Of a stretch of 64,000 bases of DNA, positions 36,945-49,861 are shown in pieces. The notes below the pieces were generated by a model. It saw only the letters and a list, made by a program, of their open reading frames with translations. It was not told the origin of the DNA and did no database searches. The stretch lies in assembly GCF_014839805.1 (NCBI RefSeq), contig NC_051134.1:14663170-14727169 (forward strand), given 5' to 3'. Origin of the DNA: Manduca sexta (lineage: Eukaryota > Arthropoda > Insecta > Lepidoptera > Sphingidae). A program made the position numbers and the translations under genes. Position 1 is the stretch's first letter, and every line of letters begins with the position of its first letter.

Positions 36945-39186
36945 TGTTTCGCGTCCGAAAATATCCAGCCTATTCCAGATTCCTTTTGTAAGTTTTAGTA
37001 AACATATTTTACGAACAGTTTTATGCGCCGGATTTTTCGGTTACAACGATTATAAAAGAATTAGTAATATTACAGTGTGGTTAAAATAATTATAGCTGAT
37101 TGTAGAGAAGTACCTAATTACGAATCAATCCCGGACAGCTCAAGAATGAGATCTTATCTAGCACGACTGATTATTGTAATATAACTTTGTATCTCATTTA
37201 AGAACAATATTATAAAATATTCGTTTTATGAGACTGTATAATTTAAGGCAGCCATTACATAATCACCATTTGTTTGTTTTTGCTATCTGATCTGGTGCGA
37301 CAGATACTAACAATTGGCGGTCAACGCCAATGACCGATGATGATGATGAATGTAATTTTCATTACCGTTGGTGGCTGTTATATTGAGTGCTTTGAAAGTG
37401 TTAAATGTAAATATTGTAAATAGATTAATTGTATAGTTTCTGCATATAAATGTCGCTTTTAATGTATGATATTCTCATGGGTGCTATTTAACGTTGGTTT
37501 ATGGTTTATTGGTTAGTGTAAGTAAATGAATGCTGCGGCTAGCTCGTTAGTTATAATTATTAGTAAGATGAATCTAGTTACCATTATTTAAGGCGTTAGC
37601 ATAATCTTATACTATGTGTGCAATAGTATACGTGCGTGAATCTAACACGGTACATAGTATTGTAGTGGGAGCGTCGAGTCAGGTGTCAGTCACAGGGTTG
37701 GATGGAGCCTTACGCACGCGCATGTACTTAAGTCACCGTCAGCCGGGCTGGCGACAGGCGACATGCGACGTGCGACACGACACGGCACGAGTGCAGGTTG
37801 TCGCTGGCGTCGTGTGCGCCTGCGCAGGTCGACTGTACGCTCCTCGTTGTTTTGTTTCCATACACCCGGGATGTTCCAGTGATATTTAGTACATTACCAA
37901 TACATCACCGACGAACTGTTATATTCATTGTTGTGAGATTATGCTACTACTTTTTCGATCTTTTAATTTAATTGAATATTTTGTTTATTGTTATGTTTGC
38001 TAATATTGTCTGCCCGAAATATTTTTATTATTATAATAATTTACATTACATTATGTGAAACATGTTTTATTTATATACCTACAGTCGGTATAAGAAATTA
38101 GGAAAATTTATTAAAACATATTAAATCATATCGCAACCTATTAACAATGTAAATAAGAATAAATTGTAAACAAATTATTTTTTAACTTATTTTGGAGCGT
38201 CTCGTGTATGAACAATAAATATCAATGGATGTTGCCTGCGGGCAAATCACTCATTGGTACATATTTAGTCCAATACTTTATAGTATTTTGAGAATGTTGT
38301 ACTACGGATAGTTAAAATTTTATATGGCATAATCAACGCGGCGACGCAACGGTCCGCCCTTTGTATATTTTGTGGAAACAAGAAACGAATAAAAGTACAT
38401 TGTTAATCTGTGATGAACTATTATAGAAGAGTAAACTTGTGTGCGGATAACTGAGTGAAATCTATCATTTTTGGATTAGAACATGTAACTAACATCTTAT
38501 ACAATACGTATACTATTTCTGAATGAAAAAATCTGTAAAATTTATCTGTTTTAGTTAAACCTACAGTATAAGTATTATTGTAATTATTGACACATAAATC
38601 TTGTTGATAACATGAAGAATAAAATGTGAACAATATTAATACTGACGAGTTTCTTTTTTATTTTTATTTCCTTTATTTTTTATCTCCAGTATGTATTAAA
38701 CGTAACTTAGCTAAGTAAGTAAGGCAATGCTATGACAAAAGTCTGTGTCTTAGTTGAGGTCTTAGTGCTTTCGGCTTGACAGCCTTCGCAGCGCGTAGGC
38801 GCAGGCGCTCTGCGATTGGCAATCATTCAGATACAATTTAGCTTTACTTGGCCGTTGATAAACAAACCTGAACAAGGCTAAAGAAAAGTATTAAATTGCC
38901 AAAATTATGTGTTACGGGCCACTATGTGACCTGTGTTCTCTGTAAATATGGATTTAAGTCAATACGAAAGTCATCGTAATTTAGTTTTTTCTTATAATTG
39001 TTCTAGTAACTAACTAAATAATCTTTTGTTTATCACTGATTACATTTTGTACGTAGAAATAGGAACATCAGTGTAGCAATACTGTAACAAGGTTAGGGAC
39101 TTTTAGATTACCCAGGTAATATAATCTAAGGGTTTGTTTATTCCCATGAGTGTCTTCAAGCATCACTTCCTCAGCTTATTGTCAAA
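36945..39186. other. BCOR 3' flank/intergenic, with a CpG-rich patch
   Basis: No gene is supported. A CpG-rich patch at about 37665-37865, with GCGAC-type near-repeats around 37750-37790, stands out and could be the promoter or leader exon of contactin, about 4.7 kb upstream of its first coding exon. A GATGATGATGATGA run at about 37338 may be another LINE 3' end. Confidence 0.4.
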
Positions 39187-39262
39187 AATAATCTCACTGT
39201 GGTTCAGTGGCATTCATAGCTTGACGGAGTGATGCTGGGTTCGATTCCTAGCTTAGGCAACA
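39187..39262 (+). repeat. tRNA-like SINE head (truncated)
   Basis: An A-box-like GGTTCAGTGGC and a canonical B box GGTTCGATTCC (39238-39248) lie at tRNA spacing and are followed by a GGCAACATTGTGATG junction. The anticodon region cannot form a proper arm, and the body of the 18813/59923 family is missing. I read it as a related but different or truncated SINE. Confidence 0.5.
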
Positions 39263-39720
39263 TTGTGATGTTTTTTATAGTAATTAAGTACAATTTGGCC
39301 GAATGAGTATGACGCAGAGAGGTTGACTTCAGAAGATTGCCGGGATGGAAAAGACCACAAAGCTGCGGTTTCGCAAAACGGCACGCGTGGTTCTATAAGG
39401 AAAAGGAGAGGTTGGGATAAGTTTAACCAATTATTCAGAGCATTCACCGTGATACAGGTGGTAGACCGTAGCACACATTGAGTGCAATGAATTTTACTAA
39501 CATCTTTACTACGGGATAAAATATCATTGATATGCAGAATAATCAGGATGGGTGAAAGTACAGAGCCCTGTGGAACACCAACATTAACTGATAATATGTG
39601 TTACGGAGCGTGTCTGTTGACGAGGACATGCATTCTACGCCCATGCAGAAAACTGGAGATCTATTTACACAAGTTGTCTCATGGTATTTTCAGACACTTT
39701 CGATACTTTTTCGTTTTATT
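39263..39720 (-). pseudogene. LINE reverse transcriptase fragment, decayed
   Basis: On the minus strand, a frame running from about 39680 to 39480 reads through one stop and contains GVPQGSVLSPILI, then HINDIL. This is the PQG block of non-LTR retrotransposon reverse transcriptases (Jockey/CR1-like). The catalytic YxDD block that should follow has been lost. A second minus-strand frame (39474-39253) continues with LNNWLNLS-type sequence seen after that block in such elements. The copy is dead. Confidence 0.7.
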
Positions 39721-40164
39721 GATTCCATTTAGCCTTTGAGTTTAGCTGTAATATCATAAAACGGTAAATATAAAAATCAGGGAATACAATACCAACATTA
39801 ATAATTATCATAGTTGTTTGAATTAGGTATTATTTTTTGCACCACAACAATCACCAGCTTGCGCCCGATTCTTGCACCCTGGTAGAGACGAAAATCATAC
39901 CCGTAGTATATAATAAATATAGCAGATAGAATTTTTCTTTTCCATACACTGTTCTATCAATTTCTTTTTTGCTCATATGAGTGAGTTTAAGTTATCACAC
40001 CCTGGTGCTTGGCACCCGAGGCGGAACGAACGTCCCCTCCTCTCCTTCTCTTACACCACTTATGGAGCCAAAACGATAATATGACATGAAATGATAGGTA
40101 TAAAAAATTTCGCTGGTTAAGTAAATCTTTCTTTTAAAACCTTTAACTTTAACACCTTATTTAG

Positions 40165-40779
40165 CTACAAAATCTTGTGAGTCTAGCATCTGCAGTTTGT
40201 GATGATCAATTTTCAAGTCAAGTTAAGCGGTCAATTGAATGTGATTTTTATGTTGATGATTTGCTCAGTGGATGCAGCACTCTTACTGAGACAATTGAAT
40301 TAAGCAAGAGAATTATCAATGTTTTGGCCTCTGCCAAATTTAAGTTGCATAAATGGAAATCAAATAGTCATGAAATTCTTAAAGAAATTGCTAATTTAAA
40401 AATGACCACTCAAGTTCAGCCTGAATCAATTGTCGACCTGTCAAACAACAGTAACATGAGTTGTAAGACTTTAGGTTTAAACTGGCTCGCTCGCCAAGAC
40501 ATGTCATATTCCATAGGGATAGAAAACATAGAAAACCATGAAAAGATAACTAGAAGGCACATTTTGTCCATCATTAGTCAAATATTTGATCCTTTAGGGT
40601 TAGTAGGGCCTTACATTGTCCAATCCAAAATGGTCATGCAAAAGCTATGGGCTGATGGAAATAAATGTGACTGGGATGATGAAGTGTTACGACGAAGTTA
40701 AAAATCTTTGGTTGTCTTTTGTTGACACCTTACCTTACCTCAACCAATCATATACCACTTATCAATTATATCAAATATA
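40165..40779 (+). pseudogene. BEL/Pao retrotransposon pol fragment
   Basis: The frame 40177-40701 shows the reverse transcriptase catalytic block FYVDDLLSG, then FKLHKW, LGLNW and IFDPLGLVGP. The last is characteristic of BEL/Pao pol between the RT and RNase H regions. The frame shifts near 40690, and a related continuation runs on to a stop at about 40779. There are no LTRs, gag, integrase or upstream RT blocks nearby, so this is an internal relic of a long-dead copy. Confidence 0.85.
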
Positions 40780-41994
40780 ATGCGGCCCAATTAGCAAGAA
40801 GTACTTAAGTACATAAAAGTCGTGTTATCTTTTAATTTTATGGAATAGAAGAGGATCGTTTATTGTGCGGTTAAGCGCCCGTATTATCTAATTCTGAGTT
40901 CCTAGTAGTCGTCGGCCAAGATACCGCTGAATCAGGAAGGATCAATTAATGGGGAAGCACTTGTGTAGTGCGAACTCCGGTTTATTCAACGGTTAGAAGT
41001 AGTGCTAAATAGCTGGAAATGATGTTTCTTTATATCGGGGCCAGAATCTAATTTGAGTTTTAGCGCTCTTAAAAGTGAGTACCTCCTTACCTACTATTAT
41101 ATGTAGTAAAATTGACTAAAATATAGTACGACTGAATATAATATAGTGGGTGGCAACCCTAAGTACCGGAGTATAATTGTACGCATAGCAAACATTAAAG
41201 AATTAGTGTTTGATATTTATAACGATTTTAGATGCTGTTTTCATATTCAAGGATGTCTCGTGAAAAATGAATTATTAATTAGATATCTTAAGTCTTAAAT
41301 ATTACCTTTTACCTATTTATTGTTATTGTAAACATGTGCGCAGAAGTCATTTTTCGAAATCCGGTGTCCTATAAAATAAATAAATAACATTATTGTAAAA
41401 GGTCAGATAAGTAAATTCAATATTTTCTGTTACAAATCGATTAATTGATTCCTAATACATGTACCATCCGACTCACATCACTATTTTCTTTCTTCCTGCG
41501 ATATTGTTCCATTCATTCTCAGCTATTTTATACAGATTAAATACATGCAAAATAGAAATATTCGTCCCCAGAGCTATGGTTATACACGTTGTGAGCTTAG
41601 ATTGTAAGGACTTCTCCGAATTGTATCATTGTATTACTTATATATATTAATATAGCCACTTCAATTGTGCTCATGGTTAATAACAACGACAATATGCTCC
41701 ATTTTGCGAAATACCCATAAAACATTACTTTAAATATGATTATATTATATATGCAACAGAAATCCGTGGAATGAGACAGTCTGTAAGTCGAACCGTGCGG
41801 TGCCTTTTATAATAGATTTATGTTTCGTTCAGACATTACGCATATTGTTTGATTGTCTGTCTATGTTAGATTTTTTTTAATACTCATTAGTTATATTTGC
41901 CAAAAATATGTTTTTTATAATACAAGTAACAAATAATTATATTTAGGTATATGCAAATAACAATCAAAACTATTTATAAACTCTCATTTCACAG
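40780..41994. other. Intergenic, nothing recognised
   Basis: AT-rich DNA with no supported exon, RNA gene or nameable repeat. The short plus-strand frame 41459-41650 has no recognisable motif. Confidence 0.5.
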
Positions 41995-42212
41995 TAGTGT
42001 TGCGACTTGAATAGGTTATTGTGACTCGAGTCACTTAATTTTACTATTCACTCGAGTCATACTCGAGTTTTCGAGTCACTTTAGTTAAAAAATCTCACAC
42101 GAGTTGCAAGTTTGCAATTACAATACTCGAGTACAAAGGGGCCAGTCGAGTGCGAGTTTTACAAATTCAATTGAGTGACTCGAATGAAAATAGGGCTCGA
42201 GTCGCATCACTA
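41995..42212. mobile_element. hAT-type MITE upstream of contactin
   Basis: A 218-bp unit with terminal inverted repeats TAGTGTTGCGACTTGAA and, on the other strand, TAGTGATGCGACTCGAG (14 of 17 match). The flanks TTTCACAG and TTTCGCAG form an 8-bp target duplication with one difference. TAGTG-type ends and an 8-bp duplication are the hAT signature. The interior is packed with ACTCGAGT palindromes and has no coding capacity. It ends 227 bp before the contactin start-codon exon. Confidence 0.85.
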
Positions 42213-42442
42213 TTTCGCAGTTCTTATAGTTCACACGAACTTGTCAGTTAAGTTTACAAAATTTGGGCGAGGCTGGCTTTTCCTCCGGTGTTTGTCATCT
42301 TAAACGTTTTTATTATAATTAAAAGCCATTTTTGAAATAAAGCCGTAATGTACGTACACTGAGGTAGGTTAGCACTAAATTATGTTTAATATGCGCATAT
42401 GAAGAATGTAGTTAATATGACAAGTGTTATTATTTACAGAAA

Positions 42443-45400
42443 ATGAAGTTTTCATTGTTATTACTCGCGGTAACAAGTTGTGTGAAGACTCAGCTCCCAG
42501 ACTCCGGTACTTACAATCCGAATTACCCACTGCAATATCCGGACATTGGACAAAATGTGTCACAGTACCGTCCAAACCAGCAAGTACCTTACGGTAGTTT
42601 TCCTGTAAACGGTAATGAAGTACAAAGTCAAAGTTCGTTTTACCAGGACAGTAAATACAACAGTGACGGTTTCAATGATGACGACAATGATGTAGATGAT
42701 ACGGCTAGTTACTACGCAGGCCTGGACTATGAAGAGAGGTATAAGTGCCCACCTAACTGGATACGTTATAGAGAGTCTTGCTATCGTTTCACGAAATCGC
42801 CCGACCGGCCGAGAAACGAAGCACGTAAAATCTGTCAAGCCTATGAGGCAGATTTGGCTGCCGTTAACACAGCTGAAGAACATGGCTTCATTATTACTAA
42901 TTTGATGAAATTAGACCCACAGAAGGGGTCATGGTACATTGGAGCGCATCAACAATCTCCAGGATACTGGGCCAATGATGTTGATGGTTCACAGTTAACA
43001 GGGCTGGATAATGCATTTTTTGATGACCGTCAGTTAACCTACACAAGTTACAATCTAATCCCTCGGGATTACTTAGTCTATAGATTCTCGCATAAGGAAG
43101 GTCGTTGGGGACTAGCTCCTGTTGAGGGCACACAGTACTACCACTTTATATGTGAAGGACAAATACAGAGACTTCACTATCTTATTGAAGAAGAAAAAGA
43201 TCATTTACTTATGGATTGGAGACATATGATCCGGAGAGAATTCCTAGAGGGCCATATTTTATTAAAGAACCTGTGGATACAATATATGATCCACTGAGAA
43301 ACTACCATGTCCAATTGACTTGTATGGCAGGGGGCTACCCCACACCAGTGTACAGATGGTTTAGAGAAGATTATCAAGTTGACAATCCTGTGTTTACAGA
43401 AATAGATCCCTTAAAAGAGTCAAGATTTATTGTTAGTGGAGGAACTTTAATGATATACAACCCTGACACAGAAAAAGATAATTCAAAATATCATTGTACT
43501 GCAACAAATAAGTTTGGCACAATTAGGTCAGAATCAGTGAGATTGTCATTTGGATTTATAAGACAGTTCAACCAGAAAAGGCCAATAGAAAGTGGAAACC
43601 AGTATTGGGGTAAAGTGATATATTGTGATCCACCATCTTACTACCCTGCTGTGAATTTCATGTGGGCTCGGGGGTACTTCCCTAACCTTGTGGAGGAAGA
43701 CAAGCGTGTCTTTGTGTCAAATGATGGAGGTCTTTACTTTTCAGCTTTAGAAACAATTGACAGAGGAAATTACAGTTGTAATGTGATGAGTAAAGTATCT
43801 GATGCAGGTAGAAATGGACCTTTCTTTCCTCTATTAGTTTACCCACATTCTGATTATCAACAACTGAAATTCCCAAACAATTTCCCTAAAGTGTTTCCTG
43901 AAGCACCTGTAGTGGGACAAGAGGTCAGATTAGAATGTGTTACATTTGGCTACCCAGTGCCATCTTACAATTGGACCAGAAAAAACAGTCCTATACCAAA
44001 GAAGGCACGTCTCAGTAATTTTGATAGAGTGATGACAATACCAAATGTGGGTGTTGAAGATGAAGGTGAATATATTTGTGATGTCCGTAATGACAGGGCC
44101 CATATCACTAACAGCGTCTTCCTTAAAGTGCAGGCTGAGCCGAACTTCACCATACCTTTAGCAAATAAGCATATGGACAACAATGGAGAGTTGCATTGGA
44201 ATTGTGAGGCTTTTGGCATTCCTGATGTAAACTACACATGGTGGAAAAATGGTAAAAAATTGGACATGGAAACATTGGAACCAGAATACAGGGATCGTTA
44301 TATAATACAAGATAATGTATTGATAATAAAATATTTGGATCCAACAATAGACCCTGGCATGTATCAGTGTGAGGCTAAAAATCAACTGAAAGCTAGTTAT
44401 TCAACAGGACAGTTCGCGAGTGTTGTCTTTGAAACCATCATTTAAAAAACGTCCTCTTGAATCAGAGACATATGGTTCAGATGGAGGTAATGTAACATTA
44501 AAATGTAACCCTGAGGCTGCGCCAAAACCAACATTTACTTGGAAGAAAGACAATGTCATTATAGGAGCTGGTGGTAAAAGATTCATAACAGATAATGGGA
44601 ACCTCATCATACGACAGCTGTCTAGAGATGACGAAGGTGTTTACACTTGTGTAGCCAAAAACCAATACGGTACAGACGAAAGCAGAGGCCGCCTTATCGT
44701 GCTGCGTGCTCCAAGGTTTATCGAGAGATTGCCGCCGCGCATCACGACACAAGTCAATCAAAACGTATTTTTACACTGCAATGCAGAAGTAGACCCTATA
44801 TTGGACACAGCATACTTGTGGAATCATAATGGCATTCGTATGAAAGAAGCCACCGACCTATACGCTGATAAGAGAATCAAAATTGAAGGAGGCGAGTTAA
44901 CGATTTACAACGTTAGTTTGTCCGATGTGGGCGATTATGAATGTGTCGTTAAATCTGCAATAGGTAGAATTTCTTCTCACACACAACTGCGGATTGAGGG
45001 CCCGCCGGGATCTCCAGGTGGTCTACAAATCCTCAACATTCAAAGATCTTCCGTTACTCTCGAATGGACGGACAGTAATTCGAATGGTCATCCTATTACT
45101 GGGTATGTGGTTACAGGACGTACCCACTGGAACTCGACGTGGTACGTTATATCTGACAACGTGGAAAATGTGATGGAAGTCGACAGGTATAACGGAAGGA
45201 AGCAAGCTACAATAACCACAACGTTGATGCCTTGGGCTGTCTACGAGTTCCGTGTTCAAGCTGTTAACGTTTTGGGTGCTGGTAAGCCGTCGGCGCCAAG
45301 TCCTCAATTCTCTACAACATCTGATAAGCCGTACCAGGCGCCGTTCAACGTCGGCGGCGGCGGTGGGAAGACCGGTGACCTTACCATTACCTGGCAACCA

Positions 45401-47272
45401 TTACCGCCATCATTACAGAACGGACCTGGTATACATTACAAGATATTTTGGCGACGCAACGGATCTGAGGTCGAATTCCAATCGCAAGTCCTCAAAAAAC
45501 ATGGGAATATCGGGACGTACGTTGTTCATATATCGCCAACGTATTTCTACACACCTTACGATGTCAAAGTGCAGGCTATTAATGATAACGGCGCCGGGCC
45601 TGAGAGCGAGGTGGTGACCATATATTCGGCTGAGGACATGCCGCAAGTGGCACCGCAGCTCGTGTACGCTCGCTCCTTCAACTCCACGGCCCTCAACGTC
45701 ACGTGGAATCCTATCGACCAGTCTCGCGAGAGACTCCGAGGAAAGCTCATCGGCCATCGTCTGAAGTATTGGAAGCAAATGAACAAGGAGGAGGAATGCA
45801 TCTATTACTTGTCAAGGACCACGCGCAACTGGGCACTTATTGTGGGCTTGCAGCCGGATACATATTATTTTGTTAAGGTAAATGCATTCGTCATGTTTAT
45901 ATTTATACTCTACATTACAGTCATCATCACAGACATCTAGTGGGTAGCTCTATTTGTTAATAGTGCAATAATAAAAATTATCTACATTTTAAATAATTCA
46001 ATGACTTTTATATTGTTTTGTCAACAGATCCAACTAACAATTTTACTAGAATGTTTAAATAAATTATCAAGTGCGAGTATTTCTCACGAATCCAGCATTC
46101 CCTTATTTACTTTGTTATTATTGGCTAAGTCTCATAAGTTATTGAATTTATCACTTTTAATTTTGTAAAAAGCCTGTCCGCCATCTTTTAGGTTCCAAAA
46201 GCAGATTCTTTAACGTTTGGCGAGATAAAGAAAGCCTTAGTAATTATTAGTAATATACAGATCTGTTGATACTGGATATCCTTTGAGTACGCAAGTGTTA
46301 AATGCTAAAAATGGTTCAGGTAATGGCGTTCAACTCTGCGGGCGAAGGTCCAGAGAGCGAGCGCTTCTTGGAGCGTACATTCCGCAAGGCTCCCCAAAAA
46401 CCACCAGCGTCCGTCAATGTGTGGGCACACGACCCCAGCACCGTCCGCGTCGTGTGGCGCTACGTACAACCCACCGATGAGGAGGAACCTCTCCTCGGGT
46501 ACAAGGTGCGTGTTACAATACAAAGGAAATATTTATTAGGCTCAATAATACAGTAGAAGAGGTCCGTGCTCAGTGGACATTATAATATATTATGTCTAGT
46601 ATTATAATATAGGGTTGCAAATAAATATACAAAAATCCTAGAGGGGTACGTAACATGCATCCCATGATACTGCCGAATATGTTCGAGCACAATGCCGGAA
46701 TAGGTGTATCTGGCTTTCAATTACCCAATTATAAATGTTACTCATAGGAATTGGTAATTTATATTTGATTGTCTTTCATGCAAAAGTTTGATCTTTCTAC
46801 ACGGGAGTTCTATTTACACATTTGATACTCACTTTGTGGTTGTGGTTTTGTTTTAAATGGACCATAAAGGATTAAATTAATACATTATTTGCTATATTTG
46901 TTATCTTTGGTGTTACATTTTACAATTGTATAAGAAATATTTGTACAAAATTTTCAGGTGCGCGTATGGGAGATAGACCAAGACATGAGCACCGCAAACG
47001 ACACAATAGTCTTGGTGGAGAACAAACTGGAAGCGTACGTGGGTAATATGACGCCAGGCAAGTCTTACAACCTGCGAGTGCTGGCTTATTCTAATGGTGG
47101 CGACGGGCGCATGTCCTCGCCCGCTATCACCTTCCAAATGGGCGACTACCACTCCGACGCCAATGGATACTACGCCAGGGACGCGGCCCACAAAGAAAGT
47201 ATATCGCTACTATTATTGCTAGTGACTGTCTTAATACCGTCCTGCCGTGTCTGGATGTTATCACGTGTATGA
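42443..47272 (+). CDS. Cont: Contactin (septate-junction GPI-anchored adhesion protein)
   Basis: Insect contactin acts at pleated septate junctions with neurexin IV and neuroglian. Coding exons: 42440-45877 (ATG 42443, just after an acceptor, so a leader exon lies upstream), 46320-46505, 46958-47272, all phase 0. Domains in order: signal peptide (residues 1 to about 17); an acidic linker; a C-type lectin domain (about 102-236, CPPNWIRYRESCYRF to FICEG); six Ig domains (for example LTCMAGGYPTPVYRWF, LECVTFGYPVPSYNW, LKCNPEAAPKPTF); four FNIII repeats; and a hydrophobic C-terminus (ESISLLLLLVTVLIP) fitting a GPI signal. The lectin-plus-Ig-plus-FNIII layout is specific to arthropod contactin. 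Two single-base frame breaks (about 43204 and 44414) must be bridged. They cancel in length, and the total becomes 1311 aa, close to the family's size. Introns are 442 and 452 bp with no other content seen. Confidence 0.95.
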
Positions 47273-47313
47273 ATTGTAATAGTCGGGTCACTTATCGCAT
47301 TACAATTCATACA
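47266..47313 (+). promoter_or_regulatory. Stem-loop spanning the contactin stop codon
   Basis: A perfect 15-bp inverted repeat, TGTATGAATTGTAAT (47266-47280) and its reverse complement (47299-47313), with an 18-nt loop. The stop codon TGA (47270-47272) lies inside the left arm. In mRNA it could form a stable hairpin over the termination site. The function is unknown; it may instead be a small insertion. Confidence 0.75.
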
Positions 47314-49861
47314 ATGTCACATTGATTGTAATGTTTTCAAACTGCAGCTTTAGTGATTAGTCTATTTTTATAACTTTGTTTATAAGAATATTAAAATAGT
47401 GATGTGCACTTCACAAATAACTCACATTCCGTTCCGGCTGGTATTAGTTTTAGTGTTTGTGTATGAGCCATTTTGCTGTGCAACTTGAGTAGCTATTTTT
47501 CCAATACTCTTTTGTTAGATGTACATTATTTCTATAATTTTTTTACTAACCTTATTGAGACTTTTAGGTTCCCTTATAGGTTTTTTCCATTTTATACTGT
47601 TAGTATTAGCAAATTCTTCTTTCCATTGTCTAAAATGATATTTTTTATATTTTTATATATACTTAGATATAGTATGTCAAATATCGTTGACAATAAGTAA
47701 TATAGAAATGCATTTTAGCATGTATGCAATAAGCTATAAGTATACAGAATGTGAACTTGTGTTTATCGAAATATACTATAGCATTGCAACATGTTTAAAT
47801 GTAAGTAATATTTAAGCTTTAGTATTCTACGAATTAGTGATAATCTAATATTTTAATATTACGAGCTCATATCACTGTAGGAATCTCGTAAGTTATAAGT
47901 CTTTGGAACATTGACATAATTTACAATCCGAGCCATTTTAACAATCTGATTTTATTTATATATTTTTATTTTTTTACACAATTTATATGGTACAAAAAGA
48001 AGCAACGCATTGTGCAATCTTATTGTTTTGTACATTTTTACATTTGTATATTTGTGAGAATGTTTTGCGGAAAAGTAGGTATTGCGTATGATAAGGGTGT
48101 AGATAATATTTAATAACAGTTTGTCGTTTTGACTAAAATGTCGTACCTTGAGAATGAAAATTACCTAACTCAAAATTTTGCAAAAGTGACTTATCAAGAC
48201 ATAAGTTTTAAAACTAGCTTTATTCTGATATATCAGTAAAGAATTGACACAGGTCAGAAACATATCATTTTCTCGCATGAAAGTGTCCACAATCCATACA
48301 ATTTCAATTAAAAAAACAGTAAGCATAAAACTCAGGTCAAAAACGTTATATAGATTTTCCAAACAAAAAACCATATTACTGGGTTATGTCACTTCAATTC
48401 TAAAGGTACGATTTGTATAGAAAAAAAGTAATATATTTATTATCACAGTGTCTCTCTAATATACTCATCACATTTTCACTTCATTTTACAAGCTAATTTA
48501 CTATCTATTTATTTCGTATTTGATCAATAAAACACCCTCTCTCAATTATTTTGAAATCGCATTGTTTTGGTGAATTATTTAATTTTTGACTCATAGTAAG
48601 TATAACAATAAATTGCAGATTTACAAACATTGTTTTTTATACGTCACAGCTGGTATTTTAATATTTCGTCGTTAATCATAAGATACACGTAGTTTTCGTC
48701 ACATTTTGAAAATAGAAAAATGAAATGCCTTATATTATAATGTTAAATACTTTGTAACGTTTTCAGTAAAATGATAATAAGACGAAGTTTTTTATTTAAA
48801 CATTTTGTAATCAACCTATTTGTACTTTACATCTGTAATAGCTGTGTATTATTGTTGAGTATTTACACATACATCTATGTGTGGAAAAAATACGGTGAGG
48901 TTTGGACTAATACATATATTCAAGGGATGTTGCAGAAAGGGGGTGTCATTAATTTAACTCGACATACAATTACTCAATTTATAAAATAGTCGGTTATCAT
49001 TTTAAGTCAGCCCGACGCCCCTAGGGCCCAAACCAATAAACTCGCATTAAAATTATAACGACTAGTGGAAGACGGAAATTGTGCGATTTTTTGTTTATTC
49101 TTTTAATTAATTTTATATACTTAGTTACAAGATTTGAAATCTTACCTCAGCCGTATTCAACTTTTTTTATATGGGTCAAAAAGAAATTTTATCCTCAGGT
49201 CATTAAAGTAAGTTCATTGACCTATTTGGGGGTGTGAAAACGTAACTAAATAATTTTGTTCTTATAAGAACAGTATCAGTACAGTTCAAGTGATATTGAA
49301 AAAAGTTTATTTTAGTAAAATTTTTGAAGTCTGGTGGTTCACTTGCGAAAACCCTATACTCAACCTGCTGTCTATCTGTTCATTATAAAAATGGCTTGAT
49401 AAATAATAGCGGAGAGAGACGACTGATATACAACGTTTTTAATCTGATTTGACTTCAGAGAGAAGTGTAATAAAACAGCAATTGCATTTGATGGATCTGA
49501 AAATAGTTTTTAAAATTATTGGAGAGCAACAGGAATATAAAACAATAAAATCAAATGTGAAAAAATAATTGCCAAAATAGATGAATTGGTTATTAGACAA
49601 ATGTGCAATAGGTGAAACGTATATCACTATATTTGAATGTCGCCTTTGAAATATTGTTTTAATTTTACTTTTATGTGTGTTTGTTGTTGTTGTTACTTAA
49701 CGAATAGAATACATTAGATTTTGTTAAAAATATTGCTGAATCAAAAGCTTACGATCATAAAATAATACAGCTAAAAGGAAAATATAGAATGAAACATATT
49801 TAAACATTTAAGCTAATTATAATTATATTAACAAAACCATTGACCATTTAAACATGCGTAA
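47314..49861. other. Contactin 3' UTR and convergent intergenic DNA
   Basis: No coding exon is supported. Possible polyadenylation hexamers for contactin are ATTAAA at 47390 and AATAAA at 48526; which is used cannot be told. The right part is the 3' flank of the BTB gene, which runs toward contactin. Short open frames here are AT-rich chance frames. Confidence 0.5.
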
